Part shown: positions 58,117 to 64,000 of the stretch, piece by piece
How the letters are laid out: each line of letters opens with the position of its first letter
Position numbering within the stretch: position 1 is the first letter of the stretch
Source of the DNA: Hyperoodon ampullatus
Lineage: Eukaryota > Chordata > Mammalia > Artiodactyla > Ziphiidae
DNA length: 64,000 nt
Direction: 5' to 3'
NCBI GenBank assembly: GCA_949752795.1
Contig: OX457071.1
Location: 78,953,983-79,017,982, forward strand
The notes under the pieces: generated by a model
What the model was told of the DNA's origin: nothing
What the model saw: the letters and a program-made list of their open reading frames with translations, nothing else
Databases searched by the model: none
Position numbers and translations under genes: made by a program

Positions 58117-61100
58117 AGGCTAAGGTGTGGGGCTGCCGGTGGGTTTCCGTTCCGGGCTAGGGTTAGGGTTAGGGAACGGCAAGGCTGAGGGCACAGGTGA
58201 GGGTGCGGACACGTGCTAGGGTCGGGGCACGTGCGGACGCGCGGGTCAGTGTCCGCGTACGGATTAGGATGAGGGTACGGCGGAGGCTAAGGTGTGGGGC
58301 TGCCGGTGGGGTTCCGTTCCGGGCTAGGGTTAGGGTTAGGGAACGGCAAGGCTGAGGGCACAGGTGAGGGTGCGGACACGTGCTAGGGTCGGGGCACGTG
58401 CGGACGCGCGGGTCAGTGTCCGCGTACGGATTAGGATGAGGGTACGGCGGAGGCTAAGGTGTGGGGCTGCCTGTGGGTTTCCCTTCCGGGCTAGGGTTTG
58501 GGTTAGGGAACGGCAAGGCTGAGGGCACAGGTGAGGGTGCGGACACGTGCTAGGGTCGGGGCACGTGCGGACGCGCGGGTCAGTGTCCGCGTACGGATTA
58601 GGATGAGGGTACGGCGGAGGCTAAGGTGTGGGGTTGCCGGTGGGTTTCCGTTCCGGGCTAGGGTTAGGGTTAGGGAACGGCAAGGCTGAGGGCACAGGTG
58701 AGGGTGCGGACACGTGCTAGGGTCGGGGCACGTGCGGACGCGCGGGTCAGTGTCCGCGTACGGATTAGGATGAGGGTACGGAAGAGGCTAAGGTGTGGGG
58801 CTGCCGGTGGGTTTCCCTTCCGGGCTAGGGTTAGGGTTAGGGAACGGCAAGGCTGAGGGCACAGGTGAGGGTGCGGACACGTGCTAGGGTCGGGGCACGT
58901 GCGGACGCGCGTGTCAGTGTCCGCGTACGGATTAGGATGAGGGTACGGCGGAGGCTAAGGTGTGGGGCTGCCGGTGGGTTTCCGTTTTGGGCTAGGATTA
59001 GGGTTAGGGAACGGCAAGGCTGAGGGCACAGGTGAGGGTGCGGACACGTGCTAGGGTCGGGGCACGTTCGGACGCGCGTGTCAGTGTCCGCGTACGGATT
59101 AGGATGAGGGTACGGCGGAGGCTAAGGTGTGGGGCTGCCGGTGGGTTTCCCTTCTGGGCTAGGGTTAGGGTTAGGGAACGGCAAGGCTGAGGGCACAGGT
59201 GAGGGTGCGGACAAGTGCTAGGGTCGGGGCACGTGCGGACGCGCGGGTCAGTGTCCGCGTACGGATTAGGATGAGGGTACGGCGGAGGCTAAGGTGTGGG
59301 GCTGCCGGTGGGTTTCCGTTCCGGGCTAGGGTTAGGGTTAGGGAACGGCAAGGCTGAGGGCACAGGTGAGGGTGCGGACACGTGCTAGGGTCGGGGCACG
59401 TGCGGACGCACGGGTCAGTGTCCGCGTACGGATTAGGATGAGGGTACCGCGGAGGCTAAGGTGTGGGGCTGCCAGTGGGTTTCCGTTCCGGGTTAGGGTT
59501 AGGGTTAGGGAACGGCAAGGCTGAGGGCACAGGTGACGGTGCGGACACGTGCTAGGGTCAGGGCACGTGCGGACGCGCGGGTCAGTGTCCGCGTACGGAT
59601 TAGGATGAGGGTACCGCGGAGGCTAAGGTGTGGGCCTGCCGGTGGGTTTCCGTTCCGGGTTAGGGTTCGGGTTAGGGAACGGCAAGGCTGAGGGCACAGG
59701 TGAGGGTGCGGACACGTGCTAGGGTCGGGGCACGTGCGGACGCGTGGGTCAGTGTCCGCGTACGGATTAGGATGAGGGTACGACAGAGGCTAAGGTGCGG
59801 GGCTGCCGGTGGGTTTCCGTTCCGGGCTAGGGTTAGGGTTAGGGAACGGCAAGGCTGAGGGCACAGGTGAGGGTGCGGACATGTGCTAGGGTCGGGGCAC
59901 GTGCGGACGCGCGGGTCAGTGTCCGCGTACGGATTAGGATGAGGGTACGGCGGAGGCTAAGGTGTGGGGCTCCCGGTGGGTTTCCCTTCCGGGCTAGGGT
60001 TAGGGTTAGGGAACGGCAAGGCTGAGGGCACAGGTGAGGGTGCGGACACGTGCTAGGGTCGGGGCACGTGCGGACGCGCGGGTCAGTGTCCGCGTACGGA
60101 TTAGGATGAGGGTACGGCGGAATCTAAGGTGTGGGGCTGCCGGTGGGTTTCCCTTCCGGGCTAGGGTTAGGGTTAGGGAACGGCAAGGCTGAGGGCACAG
60201 GTGAGGGTGCGGACACGTGCTAGGGTCGGGGCACGTGCGGACGCGCGGGTCAGTGTCCGCGTACGGATTAGGATGAGGGTACGGCGGAGGCTAAGGTGTG
60301 GGGCTGCCGGTGGGTTTCCGTTCCGGGCTAGGGTTAGGGTTAGCGAACGGCAAGGCTGAGGGCACAGGTGAGGGTGCGGACACGTGCTAGGGTCGGGGCA
60401 CGTGCGGACGCGCGGGTCAGTGTCCGCGTACGGATTAGGATGAGGGTACGGCGGAGGCTAAGGTGTGGGGCTGCCGGTGGGTTTCCGTTCCGGGCTAGGG
60501 TTAGGGTTAGGGAACGGCAAGGCTGAGGGCACAGGTGAGGGTGCGGACACGTGCTAGGGTCGGGGCACGTGCGGACGCGCGGGTCAGTGTCCGCGTACGG
60601 ATTAGGATGAGGGTACGGCGGAGGCTAAGGTGTGGGGCTGCCGGTGGGTTTCCCTTCCGGGCTAGGGTTAGGCTTAGGGAACGGCAAGGCTGAGGGCACA
60701 GGTGAGGGTGCGGACACGTGCTAGGGTCGGGGCACGTGCGGACGCGCGTGTCAGTGTCCGCGTACGGATTAGGATGAGGGTACGGCGGAGGCTAAGGTGT
60801 GGGGCTGCCGGTGGGTTTCCGTTTTGGGCTAGGGTTAGGGTTAGGGAACGGCAAGGCTGAGGGCACAGGTGAGGGTGCGGACACGTGCTAGGGTCGGGGC
60901 ACGTGCGGACGCGCGGGTCAGTGTCCGCGTACGGATTAGGATGAGGGTACGGCGGAGGCTAAGGTGTGGGGCTGCCGGTGGGTTTCCCTTCCGGGCTAGG
61001 GTTAGGGTTAGGGAACGGCAAGGCTGAGGGCACAGGTGAGGGTGCGGACACGTGCTAGGGTCGGGGCACGTGCGGACGCGCGGGTTAGTGTCCGCGTACG

Positions 61101-64000
61101 GATTAGGATGAGGGTACGGCAGAGGCTAAGGTGTGGGGCTGCCGGTGGGTTTCCGTTCCGGGCTAGGGTTAGGGTTAGGGAACGGCAAGGCTGAGGGCAC
61201 AGGTGAGGGTGCGGACACGTGCTAGGGTCGGGGCACGTGCGGACGCGCGGGTCAGTGTCCGCGTACGGATTAGGATGAGGGTTCGGCGGAGGCTAAGGTG
61301 TGGGGCTGTCGGTGGGTTTCCGTTCCGGGCTAGGGTTAGGGTTAGGGAACGGCAAGGCTGAGGGCACAGGTGAGGGTGCGGACACGTGCTAGGGTCGGGG
61401 CACGTGAGGACACGCGGGTCAGTGTCCGCGTACGGATTAGGACGAGGGTACGGCGGAGGCTAAGGTGTGGGGCTGCCGGTGGGTTTCCGTTCCGGGCTAG
61501 GGTTAGGGTTAGGGAACGGCAAGGCTGAGGGCACAGGTGAGGGTGCGGACACGTGCTAGGGTCGGGGCACGTGCGGACGCGCGGGTCAGTGTCCGCGTAC
61601 GGATTAGGATGAGGGTACGGCGGAGGCTAAGGTGTGGGGCTGCCGGTGGGTTTCCGTTCCGGGCTAGGGTTAGGGTTAGGGAACGGCAAGGCTGAGGGCA
61701 CAGGTGAGGGTGCGGACACGTGCTAGGGTCGGGGCACGTGCGGACGCGCGGGTCAATGTCCGAGTACGGATTAGGATGAGGGTACGGCGGAGGCTAAGGT
61801 GTGGGGCTGCCAGTGGGTTTCCCTTCCGGGCTAGGGTTAGGGTTAGGGAACGGCAAGGCTGAGGGCACAGGTGAGGGTGCGGACACGTGCTAGGGTCGGG
61901 GCACGTGCGGACGCGCGGGTCAGTGTCCGCGTACGGATTAGGATGAGTGTACCGCGGAGGCTAAGGTGTGGGGCTGCCGGTGGGTTTCCGTTCCGGGTTA
62001 GGGTTAGGGTTAGGGAACGGCAAGGCTGAGGGCACAGGTGAGGGTGCGGACACGTGCTAGGGTCGGGGCACGTGCGGACGCGCGGGTCAGTGTCCGCGTA
62101 CGGATTAGGATGAGGGTACGACGGAGGCTAAGGTGTGGGGCTGCCGGTGGCGTTCCGTTCCGGGCTAGGGTTAGGGTTAGGGAACGGCAAGGCTGAGGGC
62201 ACAGGTGAGGGTGCGGACACGTGCTAGGGTCGGGGCACGTGCGGACGCGCGGGTCAGTGTCCGCGTACGGATTAGGATGAGGGTACGGCGGAGGCTAAGG
62301 TGTGGTGCTCCCGGTGGGTTTCCCTTCCGGGCTAGGGTTAGGGTTAGGGAACGGCAAGGCTCAGGGCACAGGTGAGGGTGCGGACACGTGCTAGGGTTGG
62401 GGCACGTGCGGACGCGCGGGTCAGTGTCCACGTACGGATTAGGATGAGGGTACGACGGAGGCTAAGGTGTGGGGCTGCCGGTGGGGTTCCGTTCCGGGCT
62501 AGGGTTAGGGTTAGGGAACGGCAAGGCTGAGGGCACAGGTGAGGGTGCGGACACGTTCTAGGGTCGGGGCACGTGCGGACGCGCGGGTCAGTGTCCGCGT
62601 ACGGATTAGGATGAGGGTACGGCGGAGGCTAAGGTGTGGGGCTGCCGGTGGGTTTCCGTTCCGGGCTAGGGTTAGGGTTAGGGAACGGCAAGGCTGAAGG
62701 CACAGGTGAGGGTGCGGACACGTGCTACGGTCGGGGCACGTGCGGACGCGCGGGTCAGTGTCCGCGTACGGATTAGGATGAGGGTACGGTGGAGGCTAAG
62801 GTGTGGGGCTGCCGGTGGGTTTCCCTTCCGGGCTAGGGTTAGGCTTAGGGAACGGCAAGGCTGAGGGCACAGGTGAGGGTGCGGACACGTGCTAGGGTCG
62901 GGGCACGTGCGGACGCGTGGGTCAGTGTCCGCGTACGGATTAGGATGAGGGTACGGCGGAGGCTAAGGTGTGGGGCTGCCGGTGGGTTTCCCTTCCGGGC
63001 TAGGGTTAGGGTTAGGGAACGGCAAGGCTGAGGGCTCAGGTGAGGGTGCGGACACGTGCTAGGGTCGGGGCACGTGCGGACGCGCGGGTCAGTGTCCGCG
63101 TACGGATTAGGATGAGGGTACGGCGGAGGCTAAGGTGTGGGGCTGCCGGTGGGTTTCCCTTCCGGGCTAGGCTTAGGGTTAGGGAACGGCAAGGCTGAGG
63201 GCACAGGTGAGGGTGCGGACACGTGCTAGGGTCGGGGCACGTGCGGACGCGCGGGTCAGTGTCCGCGTACGGATTAGGATGAGGGTACGGCGGAGGCTAA
63301 GGTGTGGGGCTGCCGGTGGGTTTCCGTTCCGGGCTAGGGTTAGGGTTAGCGAACGGCAAGGCTGAGGGCACAGGTGAGGGTGCGGACACGTGCTAGGGTC
63401 GGGGCACGTGCGGACGCGCGGGTCAGTGTCCGCGTACGGATTAGGATGAGGGTACGGCGGAGGCTAAGGTGTGGGGCTGCCGGTGGGTTTCCGTTCCGGG
63501 CTAGGGTTAGGGTTAGGGAACGGCAAGGCTGAGGGCACAGGTGAGGGTGCGGACACGTGCTAGGGTCGGGGCACGTGCGGACGCGCGGGTCAGTGTCCGC
63601 GTACGGATTAGGATGAGGGTACGGCGGAGGCTAAGGTGTGGGGCTGCCGGTGGGTTTCCCTTCCGGGCTAGGGTTAGGCTTAGGGAACGGCAAGGCTGAG
63701 GGCACAGGTGAGGGTGCGGACACGTGCTAGGGTCGGGGCACGTGCGGACGCGTGGGTCAGTGTCCGCGTACGGATTAGGATGAGGGTACGGCGGAGGCTA
63801 AGGTGTGGGGCTGCCGGTGGGTTTCCGTTTTGGGCTAGGGTTAGGGTTAGGGAACGGCAAGGCTGAGGGCACAGGTGAGGGTGCGGACACGTGCTAGGGT
63901 CGGGGCACGTGCGGACGCGCGGGTCAGTGTCCGCGTACGGATTAGGATGAGGGTACGGCGGAGGCTAAGGTGTGGGGCTGCCGGTGGGTTTCCGTTCCGG
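58117..64000 (+). repeat. More diverged satellite stretch without a long partner in the window
   Basis: The 167-bp phase continues, but I could not match this stretch to any other as a long ordered series. Many variants are private or nearly so: CTGCCTGTGG with GGGTTTGGG (58480-58502), GGTTGCCGG (near 58633), CGGAAGAGG (near 58780), TAGGATTAGGG (near 58994), GCACGTTCGG, GGACAAGTGC (near 59211), GGGCCTGCC (near 59633), GGGTTCGGG (near 59665), ACGACAGAGG (near 59781), AATCTAAGG (60121), GGTTAGTG (near 61084), GGACGAGGG (near 61440), CCGAGTACGG (near 61761), CTCAGGGC (near 62360) and CTGAAGGC (near 62695). TAGGCTTAGG recurs near 60669, 62841 and 63684. Confidence 0.75.
63962..64000 (+). repeat. 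Partial monomer at the window edge
   Basis: The first 39 bases of the next monomer (AGGCTAAGG onward to TTCCGG) are cut off by the window end. The array therefore continues beyond this window, and base 1 equally starts inside the array with no flank. Confidence 0.95.

Larger units (their letters stand above)
1..64000 (+). repeat. 167-bp GC-rich telomere-derived satellite array (383 full monomers plus 39 bp)
   Basis: The sequence repeats every 167 bases from first base to last. The anchor AGGCTAAGG (or a one-base variant such as AGTCTAAGG) starts at 1, 168, 335, 502 and so on, at 32900 in the middle, and at 63962 at the end, so there is no net length change in 383 copies. Adjacent monomers differ at a few positions each, all by what look like substitutions. 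Consensus landmarks in order are AGGCTAAGGTGTGGGG (1-16), TTTCCGTTCCGGG or TTTCCCTTCCGGG (28-40), the telomeric block (41-58), two CACGTG hexamers (94-99, 112-117), GACGCGCGGG (120-129), CCGCGTACGG (137-146) and GAGGGTACGGCGG (155-167). No unique DNA interrupts the array. Whether it is centromeric, subtelomeric or an interstitial heterochromatic block cannot be told from this window. Confidence 0.98.

Noticed and set aside
1..64000. CRISPR array
   Set aside because: There are no unique spacers between repeats; the whole 167-bp unit is repeated head to tail and carries telomeric hexamers of eukaryotic type.
1..64000. True terminal telomere
   Set aside because: Only two exact TTAGGG plus one CTAGGG occur per monomer, and the array neither ends nor shifts to pure hexamers. 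It is an internal satellite.
1..64000. Plant-type (TTTAGGG) telomere satellite
   Set aside because: The hexamers are TTAGGG. I saw no TTTAGGG series.
1..64000. Ribosomal spacer repeat or tRNA/rRNA gene
   Set aside because: No rRNA or tRNA sequence is visible anywhere in the window, and every base belongs to the 167-bp unit.

Overview
The whole 64-kb window is one uninterrupted tandem array of a GC-rich satellite DNA. I find no protein-coding gene, RNA gene, transposon or unique flanking sequence. The monomer is exactly 167 bp. Counting monomer 0 from base 1, monomer k starts at 1+167k, and this phase holds to the end: 383 full copies fill 1-63961, and 63962-64000 is the first 39 bp of the next. 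From the consensus I count 79 G, 32 C, 26 A and 30 T (66% GC, strong G excess on the + strand) and 17 CpG.

Each monomer carries CTAGGG followed by two TTAGGG (consensus positions 41-58), preceded by another GGG run. That is a vertebrate-type telomeric motif with four evenly spaced G-runs. The rest of the monomer also reads as degenerate hexamers in near-constant register, so the satellite probably arose from an old telomeric or interstitial telomeric tract. The host is therefore probably a eukaryote with TTAGGG telomeres (vertebrates, many other animals, many fungi, some protists). Nothing here allows a species call. Variants at CpG are very often C-to-T or G-to-A, which suggests germline CpG methylation.

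Above the monomer there is strong higher-order structure. 502-5845 and 5846-11189 are two adjacent, nearly identical 32-monomer (5,344 bp) blocks. Parts of 9520-15531 recur at 20876-25384, 25552-27388 and 27389-33567. 17035-25384 recurs at 34069-42919. 42920-48430 recurs at 50936-58116. Local 8-monomer tandem duplications lie at 14697-17368 and 51103-53774. All offsets are whole multiples of 167 bp. Several junctions are chimeric monomers whose left part matches one parent and right part another, the product expected from in-register unequal exchange.

The last part (58117-64000) has more private variants and no obvious long partner in the window, so it looks older or nearer an array edge. Open reading frames, all on the minus strand, are by-products of the repeat and are not annotated as genes.
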